64,000 bases of DNA. Origin: an uncultured Lachnospiraceae bacterium (lineage in GTDB: Bacteria > Bacillota > Clostridia > Lachnospirales > Lachnospiraceae). The DNA lies in NCBI GenBank assembly GCA_910577175.1, contig CAJTLU010000009.1, forward strand, positions 6,586 through 70,585. The letters run 5' to 3'. How positions within the stretch are numbered: the stretch's first letter is position 1; the number at the start of each line of letters is the position of its first letter. Shown one piece after another: positions 42,574-49,919 of the stretch. The notes under the pieces are model-generated. The model searched no databases, had not been told where the DNA came from, and was given only the letters and a program-made list of their open reading frames with translations. The position numbers and the translations under genes are program-made.

Positions 42574-43593
42574 ATGGAACGTGACGATATTATCATCCGG
42601 AACGCGGTGCTTCATATTTTGGATTCCTCCGTCGGAATGCCGGTGCTGTCGGACAGTTTGTTAGAGTCCTCTCCGGATTTGAACGACTTTTTGCGGGCGC
42701 ATATTTACCGGCTGCTTTCGGGAGACGAGCTGAAGCAGTGTGAGTTCGATACGGAAAATTCTGAGGTTTATGCGCTGTTGAAGGAGTTTGAGGAGGAGGC
42801 GCTGATTCCGGTCAGCAAGGAGTTAGCGGGAAGGCTGTATACGATTCTGAATGCCAATATAGAGATACCGGCGGGAGATGTGTTTTTTGTGACCTTCCAG
42901 CTGCAGTCCGGATTCCACCTTGCTATCCTGAAAATGAATTACAAAGAGGTTTATGTGCATTATACCTCCTTGGGGGAGCAGGAGGAAAATATCAATGAGG
43001 TGATGCGGCAGACGGCGGCGCTCCCCCTTGCAGGAGGGACGCTTGCGGAGGCAGTGCTGATTGACTTATCCGACCGCTCGGTGCGTCTTGTGGAAAAGAA
43101 GTTCCCGGTCAACGGCGAAAAGGTCAATTACCTTTCGGAGTTGTTTTTGCAGTGCCATGCGAAGCTGTCGCAGAAGACGAAGCTTGACCTTGTGGCAAAG
43201 GCGGTAGAGCAGATTCATAAGAAATATTATGACGGCGATTTTGAGCAGAAAATGAAAGCAAAGAGCGTCCTGCACGAAGAATGCGCAAAAAATGACGGCG
43301 CTATCCGGGTGGAGGAGCTTACAGAAAAGGTATTTCAGGAGGCTCCGCCCGAGGTAAAGGAAGAGTTTGTAGAGAAGCTCGAAAAGTATCGTCTGCCAAA
43401 GGAAGAAATCAGGCTCCAAAGTGAAAAGACGACAAAGAAGTTTGAGAAGCAGTATCTTACAACAGATAGCGGAATTGAAATCAACATTCCGATGGAGGAG
43501 TACCACAACAAGCAGCATGTGGAGTTTATCACGAATCCGGACGGTACGATTTCGGTCTTGATTAAGAATGTGAACCGGATTACAAGTAAGTAA
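42574..43593 (+). CDS. Nucleoid-associated protein, NdpA/YejK family
   Basis: A 339-residue protein of the 37-kDa nucleoid-associated family. It begins with IIIRNAVLHILDSSVGMPVLSD, has a GDVFFVTFQLQSGFHLAILK strand region, and a C-terminal GIEINIPMEEYHN and GTISVLIKNVNRI segment. Relatives bind the nucleoid; the molecular role is unclear. The start at 42574 follows TTAAGGAGAG; the frame opens upstream inside fhs. It follows fhs by 10 bases. Confidence 0.9.
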   Translation: MERDDIIIRNAVLHILDSSVGMPVLSDSLLESSPDLNDFLRAHIYRLLSGDELKQCEFDTENSEVYALLKEFEEEALIPVSKELAGRLYTILNANIEIPAGDVFFVTFQLQSGFHLAILKMNYKEVYVHYTSLGEQEENINEVMRQTAALPLAGGTLAEAVLIDLSDRSVRLVEKKFPVNGEKVNYLSELFLQCHAKLSQKTKLDLVAKAVEQIHKKYYDGDFEQKMKAKSVLHEECAKNDGAIRVEELTEKVFQEAPPEVKEEFVEKLEKYRLPKEEIRLQSEKTTKKFEKQYLTTDSGIEINIPMEEYHNKQHVEFITNPDGTISVLIKNVNRITSK

Positions 43594-43633
43594 ATACATA
43601 TCTTCTGCTTTGACGGAAAAAGGAAGCGTGGCG

Positions 43634-43897
43634 TCAGCATTTATGGCTTTCTTTCAGACATGCCTTGCAGTCGATATCCACCAGAATGATGTCAGGGCCG
43701 ATTTGCTTGATGCAGCACCAAGGGATGACATATTCATGTTCCGCGCCCCAGAACCCGAACAGCTTACAGGGACCGGGAACAATCAGCTTTTCCAGACAGC
43801 CTGTGGTCAGGTTAAATTCAATGTCCCCGACAAAGCCGAGTCTTGCGCAGTCACGGCAGTTGATAACTTCCTTTTGGCGTAGTTCGCAAAGACGCAT
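43634..43897 (-). CDS. YlmC/YmxH-family PRC-barrel protein
   Basis: An 87-residue PRC-barrel protein on the minus strand: MRLCELRQKEVINCRDCARLG, GDIEFNLTTGCLEKLIVPG and IPWCCIKQIGPDIILVDI. The YlmC/YmxH family is confined largely to sporulating Firmicutes and is expressed in sporulation; function unknown. The ribosome site reads AAGGGGGCTGCCT before the ATG. It is convergent with the nucleoid-associated protein gene. Confidence 0.9.
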   Translation of the reverse strand: MRLCELRQKEVINCRDCARLGFVGDIEFNLTTGCLEKLIVPGPCKLFGFWGAEHEYVIPWCCIKQIGPDIILVDIDCKACLKESHKC

Positions 43898-43925
43898 AGG
43901 CAGCCCCCTTAGTATAGAGGTAGTG

Positions 43926-43934
43926 TTGTTATAA
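43926..43934 (+). promoter_or_regulatory. Extended -10 promoter
   Basis: TGTTATAAT, upstream of the GH2 remnant; -35 unclear. Possibly the promoter of the lost beta-galactosidase gene. Confidence 0.5.
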
Positions 43935-43992
43935 TACTATATGCACAGATGGAAAAAAATTGTCTGTCAATCAAAAAACAAGGGTAGTTTGT

Positions 43993-44415
43993 ATGGAATA
44001 TTCTCCTGTATGGCTTTCCGAACCGGAGGTTTTTGAGGTAAACCGTGCGAAAGCCCATTCCGACCACGATTTTTATGCGGTGAAGGACGGGAAGCGCTGT
44101 CCGCTGCGGCAGTCCTTGAACGGAGCTTGGAGGTTTTCTTATGCGGAAAACCCGCAGGAAAGAGAGAAGGACTTTTATAAGGAGGAGCCGTCGGAGTTTG
44201 ATGTTACGCCGTACATCAGGGAGAAAAATAACCGTCTTGCGGTGGAGGTTTACCAGAGAAGCAGCGCAAGCTGGCTCGAGGACCAGGATTTCTGGAGATT
44301 TTCCAGGATTTTCTGCGACGTAGTCTCTGCTTGCTTAAAGAAAAAAGACATAGGAGAAGGGGGCTGCCGCAGACAGAAAGCGCAGCCCTTTTTTGCAAGC
44401 GGCGAATATCTTTAA
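43993..44415 (+). pseudogene. GH2 beta-galactosidase remnant
   Basis: The frame starts EYSPVWLSEPEVFEVNR and includes RQSLNGAWRFSYAENP, the N-terminal signature of GH2 beta-galactosidases, then jumps to EFDVTPYIREKNNRLAVEVY and SSASWLEDQDFWRFSRIF, which in intact enzymes lies roughly 70-80 residues later. After FCDV the sequence is unrelated and stops. So an internal segment and the whole catalytic part (over 800 residues) are missing. The remnant ends near a terminator. It cannot be an active enzyme. Confidence 0.75.
44361..44394 (+). terminator. Rho-independent terminator
   Basis: GGGCTGC (44361-44367) pairs with GCAGCCC (44382-44388), followed by T6. Confidence 0.8.
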
Positions 44416-44628
44416 TGCAAATCCGTTGGCGGACAGGAAATAGTCTGCTGTTTGTAAGAAGCCGCCACACCCGGAGCCGCTGCGCATTCTGTATCAGTGT
44501 GTGAAAGCAGATTTTTGTGAGAAAAAACGCTGAAATTATTTCACTTTGAGACATATAAGTTCTTGTCAACGGAAGGTATGGTATAGCAATTGAAATTAAG
44601 AACAGAAAGAGAGCAAGGAGGGCAGGTT

Positions 44629-45117
44629 ATGAAGAAGCAGGAAATTTATGAGTATCTGGCAGACAGGAAGCTTTGGCATGAAATTACGGAGCATGAAGCG
44701 GTTTACAATATGGCGGAGCTTTCTCTAATTGATATTCCGTATCCGGAAGCAGAAGCTAAAAATCTTTTTGTACGCGATGATAAAAAAAGAAATTATTACC
44801 TTATCACAATAAAGGGCGATAAAAGAGTAGACTTAAAAGAGTTCAGGCAGAAGAATCATACCCGTCCTTTGGGTTTTGCTTCGGCAGATGAACTGCTTGG
44901 CATTCTGGGATTGCTGCCGGGTTCTGTAACGCCGCTCGGGATACTCAATGATACAGAAAGAAAGGGCGGGGTATTTTTCGACAGGGACTTTCTGGAGCCG
45001 CCGGGGCTGGTCGGTGTCCACCCAAACGAGAATACGGCAACCGTATGGATAAAAACAAATGATTTAATCAGCATCATAAAGGAGCATGGAAATCCAGTGA
45101 CGGTTGTGCAACTCTGA
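44629..45117 (+). CDS. ProX/YbaK-type aminoacyl-tRNA deacylase
   Basis: A 162-residue stand-alone editing domain of the YbaK/ProX superfamily. The pattern EITEHEAVYNMAEL, AKNLFVRDDKKRNYYLITIKG, RPLGFASADEL, GSVTPLGILND and HPNENTATVWI matches ProX/PrdX, which hydrolyses mischarged Ala-tRNA(Pro). The catalytic Lys is in the KRNYYL/KNLFVRD region. GCAAGGAGGGC ribosome site before the ATG. Single gene, no operon partners. Confidence 0.88.
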   Translation: MKKQEIYEYLADRKLWHEITEHEAVYNMAELSLIDIPYPEAEAKNLFVRDDKKRNYYLITIKGDKRVDLKEFRQKNHTRPLGFASADELLGILGLLPGSVTPLGILNDTERKGGVFFDRDFLEPPGLVGVHPNENTATVWIKTNDLISIIKEHGNPVTVVQL

Positions 45118-45162
45118 GCAGTCGCAGTCCGTTCCGGCTGTTCGGTAAACGGAGTGCTTCGC

Positions 45163-45390
45163 TTATTCCGAAATATCAGTTTCAAATATCATTTTTTTGC
45201 AGGCGGCGCAATAATCTGCCTCAATTGTAAACGTGGCAAGAGGATAGTTTGCGGCTTTTATTTTTCCCCTACCGCACAGCTTATCTATGAAGCCAGATTT
45301 TTTCCTGCCTGCTTTCCAATAGACCCTACTTCTTCCGTCCCCTGAGATGATTCCTCTCTGCATTTCCTGATTACAATATGGACATTCCAT
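45163..45390 (-). CDS. Small zinc-ribbon protein (DUF6487-like)
   Basis: A 75-residue minus-strand protein beginning MECPYCNQEMQRGIISGDGR and ending with ADYCAACKKMIFE; two CxxC pairs make one zinc site. The overall form matches small PF20097 (DUF6487)-like proteins of Clostridia and Bacilli; function unknown. AAGGAGGATTATC precedes the ATG and a good promoter lies upstream. Convergent with the deacylase gene. Confidence 0.8.
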   Translation of the reverse strand: MECPYCNQEMQRGIISGDGRSRVYWKAGRKKSGFIDKLCGRGKIKAANYPLATFTIEADYCAACKKMIFETDISE

Positions 45391-45433
45391 GATAATCCTC
45401 CTTGGAAAAAATGGTTTATTAAATTATGGTTAG

Positions 45434-45462
45434 ATTATAGCATACAGAAGAGTTCATTACAA
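45434..45462 (-). promoter_or_regulatory. Promoter of the small zinc-ribbon gene
   Basis: Minus strand TTGTAA (45462-45457), 17-base spacer, TATAAT (45439-45434) preceded by TGC (extended -10). Confidence 0.7.
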
Positions 45463-45546
45463 GATACCCAATTTATAAGAGGAAAAATTTGTCGAAAAAT
45501 ATCAGGAAAAGTCATGTGAAATCAGGACGATTTTTTTCTGATGCTA

Positions 45547-45574
45547 TTGTAATGCGGAAGAACTATGATAAAAT
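45547..45574 (+). promoter_or_regulatory. Promoter at the head of the accessory cluster
   Basis: TTGTAA (45547-45552), 16-base spacer, TAAAAT (45569-45574) with a TG one base before the -10. About 70 bases before gene A. Confidence 0.65.
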
Positions 45575-45652
45575 AAAATAGGAGTTATCATTAGAATTAT
45601 AAATGATAATACTTTCTGTAAGCGGAAAAGAATGGAAGGGAGAAGTGTTAGT

Positions 45653-46342
45653 ATGAAAAGAAAACTAGGAATTTTGTCAGGAATTTTGTTACTTACGAGT
45701 GTTGCTTTCTTAGGTGTACAAAGTGCTTATGCTAGTAAGGGAGAAAACTGGGAAATAACAGGAAGAGAAATTACAGCTAGAAATGAAGGCACGGAAATAG
45801 TGGCAGTATCTGGGGAAGAAATAACCGATATTTTTGTATGTGTGCCGACCCCGGCAGGGCAAAGGCAAAAGACAGAGCAGAACGATAAAATGGAAAAAGA
45901 TAATGATGTGTGGGAAGTAAGGAGTTTTCCTGCAGGGGAAAAGAATTTGTTAAGTAACATAGGAAATTAGATTCAATGCAGGGAAGATACCAGCGAGCCG
46001 CGATTTCAAACAGAAGCCACATATGTTGAAGCTTTGCTTTCTTATGTACATGAACTAAATGTGGATGGAGAAGTGGTGGCATGGGTAGAGGAAAACTGTA
46101 CAGTATGGCTTTATGTGGATGGAAAGGTTCATTTGTATTTACGGACACTTACTTTGCATATAGAGGATTCTGATTTCAGTCCTTCATACATTATACATGG
46201 TCAAGTTATAAATACAGACGGAAGCTTTAGCTATACATCCGGGGACATGGTAACATTCTCTAATGGGAGAAGAAGCCAGACATATGGTTTAGAATTTTAT
46301 GTTACACCAACTACTTATCGTTTTTGGTTGTCAGAAAAATAG
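45653..46342 (+). pseudogene. Gene A: secreted protein split by an in-frame amber codon
   Basis: A 230-codon frame interrupted only by TAG at 45968-45970. The first part (105 residues) has a clear signal peptide, MKRKLGILSGILLLTSVAFLG ending near AYA-S. The continuing frame reads DTSEPRFQTEATYVEALLSY, then WVEENCTVWLYVDGKVHLYL and INTDGSFSYTSGDMVTFSNG. The second part matches gene A' (49020-49577) in FYENGKVYLYSLG and IVNTDGSYSEGTVLFS, so it was one protein. Without readthrough the product is a secreted 105-residue fragment. A TTG at 46034 could restart translation but has no strong ribosome site. Function unknown. Confidence 0.65.
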
Positions 46343-46421
46343 CGTAGAGAATAGAACAGATGACGCTGTTTGTTGGTAGAACGATATGTGATTTAAAAGT
46401 TATCTCGAAGGGGGGGGTTAT

Positions 46422-47519
46422 TTGGATAAATTTGTTTTAGAGTCATCGGAGGAGCACCATAAATCAATAAAAAAAGTCCGGATATATAGAATGGCTTTAT
46501 TTGCAGCTATACTAGTAGTAATTATTTTAGGTATTGTCAAGATACGCGATATCGTATCGCCTGATAGTGCGCCGAAGCATAAAACGACAGAACTAATAAA
46601 AAGATGGGATGAGATGCAGATATATGAAAAATATGTCTGGCTTAATCTGGATGGTATAAAGTATACATCGACAGCAGGTGAATGTGGTAATGAAGCAGGT
46701 CGGCTGATTGGGGTATACACAGCGGAAGGAATGGAAAATACACAACCAATCGAACACATAAATTCTAGTGGAAAGCTGAGTGATGCGTCCGGTGGATTTT
46801 CCGGGTCAGAAGATATGTTGGTGAATCATTATATTATACCAATACAAGAGCAAGAAGAACACTATGTGAAACATGAAAAAATGGTTCGCGTTTATGAAAT
46901 AGTAGGTGTAAGCAGGGATTTTGCAGTAGCTGTGCAATTTGATGAAACCGGAGAGTATTATGCGTATTGTAACATGTCATATACGACTGACAGCTATGAT
47001 TCGTTTTCGGATGCCTGTCAATTAGAAAAGTATTTAGAGGTGAATCGTATCTATCTATATGAGGATGGCGATGTAAAATATGTATCGGAGGGTGGAATTG
47101 CTACCCGGATGCTCATGGACACTCTCTTTTCCGGGGAGGACCTTCCTATGTTTTTGACAGAGGATTTTCCGGCAGAGTTTCTTCAAGGAAAAGTAATATC
47201 TGATGGACAGAACGGGAAAGGAACAAAGCCATATAATCCAAATCCAGTGGAAGTTCCGGGCAGGGTGGCTGAATTCTGTAAAGATAAGGAATATGGAAAA
47301 AGACTTGTCAGTATTTCAGTAAATTATAATCTTTTTGAAGATAAAAACATTAGTATTGCCGTTTATAGCGGCGGGTTCGTTTCTACTAATATCGGTATGT
47401 CCGGGAAAAGTTTCTTTGTCGGTAAGGACGCCATAGAGGATTTTATCGCAGTATTAAAAGAGAACCTGGACTTTTCTATTATTGAGGAAGAGGGGGAAGG
47501 ACAGAACAATAAACTGTAA
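46422..47519 (+). CDS. Gene B: single-pass membrane protein, N-terminally trimmed copy
   Basis: 365 residues from a TTG after a GGGGGGG ribosome site. A short cytoplasmic N-terminus (about 25 residues) is followed by a membrane segment (about 26-43, MALFAAILVVIILGIVKI) and about 320 extracellular residues without a recognised family. Nearly identical to B' (49920) apart from both ends: B lacks 33 bases that encode the first part of the cytoplasmic segment in B', and ends GEGQNNKL. The B' N-terminus resembles in style the short cytoplasmic helix of clostridial anti-sigma-like membrane proteins, but no sigma gene is present. Function unknown. Confidence 0.75.
   Translation: MDKFVLESSEEHHKSIKKVRIYRMALFAAILVVIILGIVKIRDIVSPDSAPKHKTTELIKRWDEMQIYEKYVWLNLDGIKYTSTAGECGNEAGRLIGVYTAEGMENTQPIEHINSSGKLSDASGGFSGSEDMLVNHYIIPIQEQEEHYVKHEKMVRVYEIVGVSRDFAVAVQFDETGEYYAYCNMSYTTDSYDSFSDACQLEKYLEVNRIYLYEDGDVKYVSEGGIATRMLMDTLFSGEDLPMFLTEDFPAEFLQGKVISDGQNGKGTKPYNPNPVEVPGRVAEFCKDKEYGKRLVSISVNYNLFEDKNISIAVYSGGFVSTNIGMSGKSFFVGKDAIEDFIAVLKENLDFSIIEEEGEGQNNKL
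46460..47496 (+). repeat. 1,037-bp direct repeat, copy 1 (gene B)
   Basis: Matches 49997-51033 with no difference found by eye. Begins at TAAATCAATAAAAAAAGTCC and ends at the G-run GAGGAAGAGGGGG. Flanks on both sides differ. Confidence 0.9.
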
Positions 47520-47551
47520 CGGGTACTTAGATACAGCTATTAAATGTACGA

Positions 47552-48502
47552 TTGAAGGAGGAAGATATTACGAAAAAGACAAGAAAGCAGTTCAAATTAT
47601 CACTATCCATATGCTTAACACTGGCGTTATTAGTAAGTCCGGTTGAACTAGCACTCGCAGCAACAAATGGTAGCATTGGATTGGAAACCGTTGATATTTC
47701 GAGTATGTATCGCAAATACGACCTCGAAACAGGAGAAGTTTCACTTGTTCCTAAAGCCGCACCATCTGTATATCGAAATGGGAAACAGGTAACGTCAACA
47801 CAGCCATATATACCTGTTCAAAATAAAATAGTGCAACATGGTGAAAGGTCAATAATTGGTAATGATGATAGAGTGCCAATAACTGAAACGACAAATTATC
47901 CATATTATGCAGTGGCAAGATTAGAAGTGGAATATACCGATGGAACTTATGGTAATGCTACAGGCTTTATGGTTTCAAGTAATGTGATGCTCACTGCCGG
48001 GCATGTCTGTATGAGTCATGCTTCCAATGCGCCAGTTCGCTCAATGAGAGTATCTCTTGGGCAGAATGGCAGTTTAACACCAACGGTTGCATATGCGTCA
48101 TCTTATTATGTTTGTGCAAATTTTACTTATTTTAATGATGATGACCAGGACGACTACGCTATTGTAGTTCTAAATTCAAACGTAGGAAATACAACTGGTT
48201 GGTTTGGACTGGACTATCAGGCTGACATATTCTTCCACAATTATACTTTTGTTATTACAGGCTATCCACTTGATAAACCTACTGGTACAATGTGGAGCGA
48301 ATCGGGTTCTATAGAAGAGTGTTCTACATATTTGCTTCATTACAAAATGGATGTGGTGGCTGGACAGAGCGGTTCGCCTATATACGCATTAAATAATGTT
48401 GCATATGGCATAAATGTGTCGGGAACATCGTCATTAAATAATGGACGACGTATGACAAAAGAAGTCTTTGACTGGCTTGTTACTAACGGTTTTATTTCAT
48501 AA
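47552..48502 (+). CDS. Gene C: secreted trypsin-like (V8-type) serine protease
   Basis: About 311-316 residues. A signal peptide (LSLSICLTLALLVSPVELALA) leads to a chymotrypsin-fold S1 protease with the full triad: His151 in MLTAGHVC, Asp201 in DDQDDYAIVVL and Ser275 in VVAGQSGSPIYA (numbered from 47552). The layout is that of the V8/Glu-specific S1B group, so Glu specificity is possible. The only canonical start is the TTG at 47552, which has no ribosome site; a strong AAGGAGG lies 5 bases before ATT at 47567, which would give a better signal peptide. B' has lost its own C. Confidence 0.85.
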   Translation: MKEEDITKKTRKQFKLSLSICLTLALLVSPVELALAATNGSIGLETVDISSMYRKYDLETGEVSLVPKAAPSVYRNGKQVTSTQPYIPVQNKIVQHGERSIIGNDDRVPITETTNYPYYAVARLEVEYTDGTYGNATGFMVSSNVMLTAGHVCMSHASNAPVRSMRVSLGQNGSLTPTVAYASSYYVCANFTYFNDDDQDDYAIVVLNSNVGNTTGWFGLDYQADIFFHNYTFVITGYPLDKPTGTMWSESGSIEECSTYLLHYKMDVVAGQSGSPIYALNNVAYGINVSGTSSLNNGRRMTKEVFDWLVTNGFIS

Positions 48503-48576
48503 GTATTCCTAATGACAACCATAGATGATAATATTTTCCATAGGAGAAAAAGAATGGTAGAGGAAGGAGATTTGAT

Positions 48577-48978
48577 ATGAAGGAAAAGCTGAAAAAATGG
48601 AGCATCGTTATGAGTATGGTACTTTTGGCAACTGGTGTTTTGTGCGGTTACCAGACATATCAGGGTGAAAGAAGTAAAACTTATACCGAAGAAGAATTAG
48701 AAATCATACAACTGGTGCAAATGTATCAGAATTACAAGGCTACCTTGGGAGAGAATGAGGAAATTCCGGAGGATTTTATGTTTGATGTCAATGGAAGGCA
48801 GATGAAATCCCGTGAATTCGAAGAGCTCATTGAAAATAATGCATGGGTATCCCAGGTGAGCATGAGGGAGCTGCCTTCTTTTGATGCAGGACCTGGTGCA
48901 AGGGACTACTATTTGGGGGAATTGCCTTCTTTTAACGTAGAAACTGACGCACAGGATTACTATTTAGAGGTAGAGTAG
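48577..48978 (+). CDS. Gene D: small exported protein with tandem C-terminal repeat
   Basis: 133 residues: a basic start and hydrophobic segment (about 8-25, WSIVMSMVLLATGVLCG), a charged helical middle, a conserved EIPEDFMFDVNGRQMKSREF region, and a tail of two copies of a 17-residue unit, ELPSFDAGPGARDYYLG and ELPSFNVETDAQDYYLE. The tail resembles a precursor with repeated peptide units. It follows the protease gene by 74 bases. A decayed relative D' lies at 51037. Not a lipoprotein: no lipobox. Function unknown. Confidence 0.7.
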   Translation: MKEKLKKWSIVMSMVLLATGVLCGYQTYQGERSKTYTEEELEIIQLVQMYQNYKATLGENEEIPEDFMFDVNGRQMKSREFEELIENNAWVSQVSMRELPSFDAGPGARDYYLGELPSFNVETDAQDYYLEVE

Positions 48979-49019
48979 GAAACTTTGAGAGAAATTTATC
49001 AGATACGAGGAGGTATGCC

Positions 49020-49577
49020 ATGAAAAAGGTAATATTGTTATTCATTGCTGTAATCGGATGTTTTCTTTGTTTTGATTCAAAGACTGCGGTGGCGGCTAAA
49101 GAAAACCAGAGTAGCGGAAAGATACATATTGAAATGTCCGGGAGAGATGATTTTGAGAACGCATTGGATGTGATTGAAACAGAGGTTGTATATGGTAGTC
49201 CTGATTCCGGGAATGGTCTGATGGCGTTGAACAGTTATGAAGAAAAGTCGTTTGAAAGAATCAGATATGTAAATGTGTATACGGAGGACGGATTCAGAAT
49301 AACATTATTTGCTGTCAAGCTGCATATAACAGCACATTTTTATGAGAATGGCAAAGTTTATTTATATTCGTTAGGCACCTCAAGTTATACTTATGAGGAT
49401 GGTCTGGTACTACATTTCGCAAGACCTCAAATAGTGAATACAGATGGAAGCTACTCAGAAGGGACCGTATTATTTAGTATGGATTCCCCGAAGTATGGTA
49501 TTTCTAATTTTAAAGCATGGGTAAAATTAAGAGAAAACTCCACAGATGTAGAAACCGGACTGTACGAGGTAGAATAG
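49020..49577 (+). CDS. Gene A': secreted protein, intact relative of gene A
   Basis: 185 residues with a signal peptide (MKKVILLFIAVIGCFLCFDS to about residue 26) and a predicted beta-rich mature part: VNVYTEDGFRITLFAVKLHI, FYENGKVYLYSLGTSSYTYE, IVNTDGSYSEGTVLFSM. The second half aligns with the C-terminal part of gene A. No family recognised. An AGGAGGTATGCC ribosome site precedes the ATG; it follows D by 41 bases. Confidence 0.75.
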   Translation: MKKVILLFIAVIGCFLCFDSKTAVAAKENQSSGKIHIEMSGRDDFENALDVIETEVVYGSPDSGNGLMALNSYEEKSFERIRYVNVYTEDGFRITLFAVKLHITAHFYENGKVYLYSLGTSSYTYEDGLVLHFARPQIVNTDGSYSEGTVLFSMDSPKYGISNFKAWVKLRENSTDVETGLYEVE

Positions 49578-49919
49578 GTTTTGGCAAATTTTTACAGGGA
49601 AGGTAGCAGGAGAAAACATAGTGAAATAAATCTAAGTCCATGGCAAAGAAATCCACGGTAGATGTAATGAAGCTTATATTTGTTTTGCCATAGTCCACAT
49701 CCAGGTCTCATGCAAATAAAGTATAATGTCTACGAGCATTGCTCCTTTGATTTAGTTCAAGTCTGGTCACGGAATTATATCAAAGATGGAGGCAATGCTC
49801 TTTTTATTGCAGATTTCCTATAAAATCAAGGCTGTGAAAAAATGAAAAGTACATAACCAATCACTTATATATAGTAAGAAAGAAGCTCAAAAGTTATCTT
49901 GAAAGAAGGAGGGATTCTT
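49578..49919. other. Intergenic region between A' and B'
   Basis: 342 bases without a convincing gene. Contains an 8-bp inverted repeat ATGGCAAA (49640-49647) / TTTGCCAT (49684-49691), a strong terminator (49734-49808), and the leader of B', whose AAAAGTTATC sequence recurs before gene B. Confidence 0.6.
49734..49808 (+). terminator. Terminator after gene A'
   Basis: GAGCATTGC (49734-49742) pairs with GCAATGCTC (49792-49800), with further pairing inside (TCC/GGA and TTTGAT/ATCAAA), followed by TTTTTATT. Confidence 0.8.

Noticed and set aside
45968..45970. TAG as a pyrrolysine codon
   Set aside because: No methyltransferase similarity and no pyl genes in view; a plain nonsense change is simpler.
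49640..49693. Short frame MAKKSTVDVMKLIFVLP and inverted repeat as an IS end
   Set aside because: No transposase similarity and no target duplication; the inverted repeat is 8 bp.
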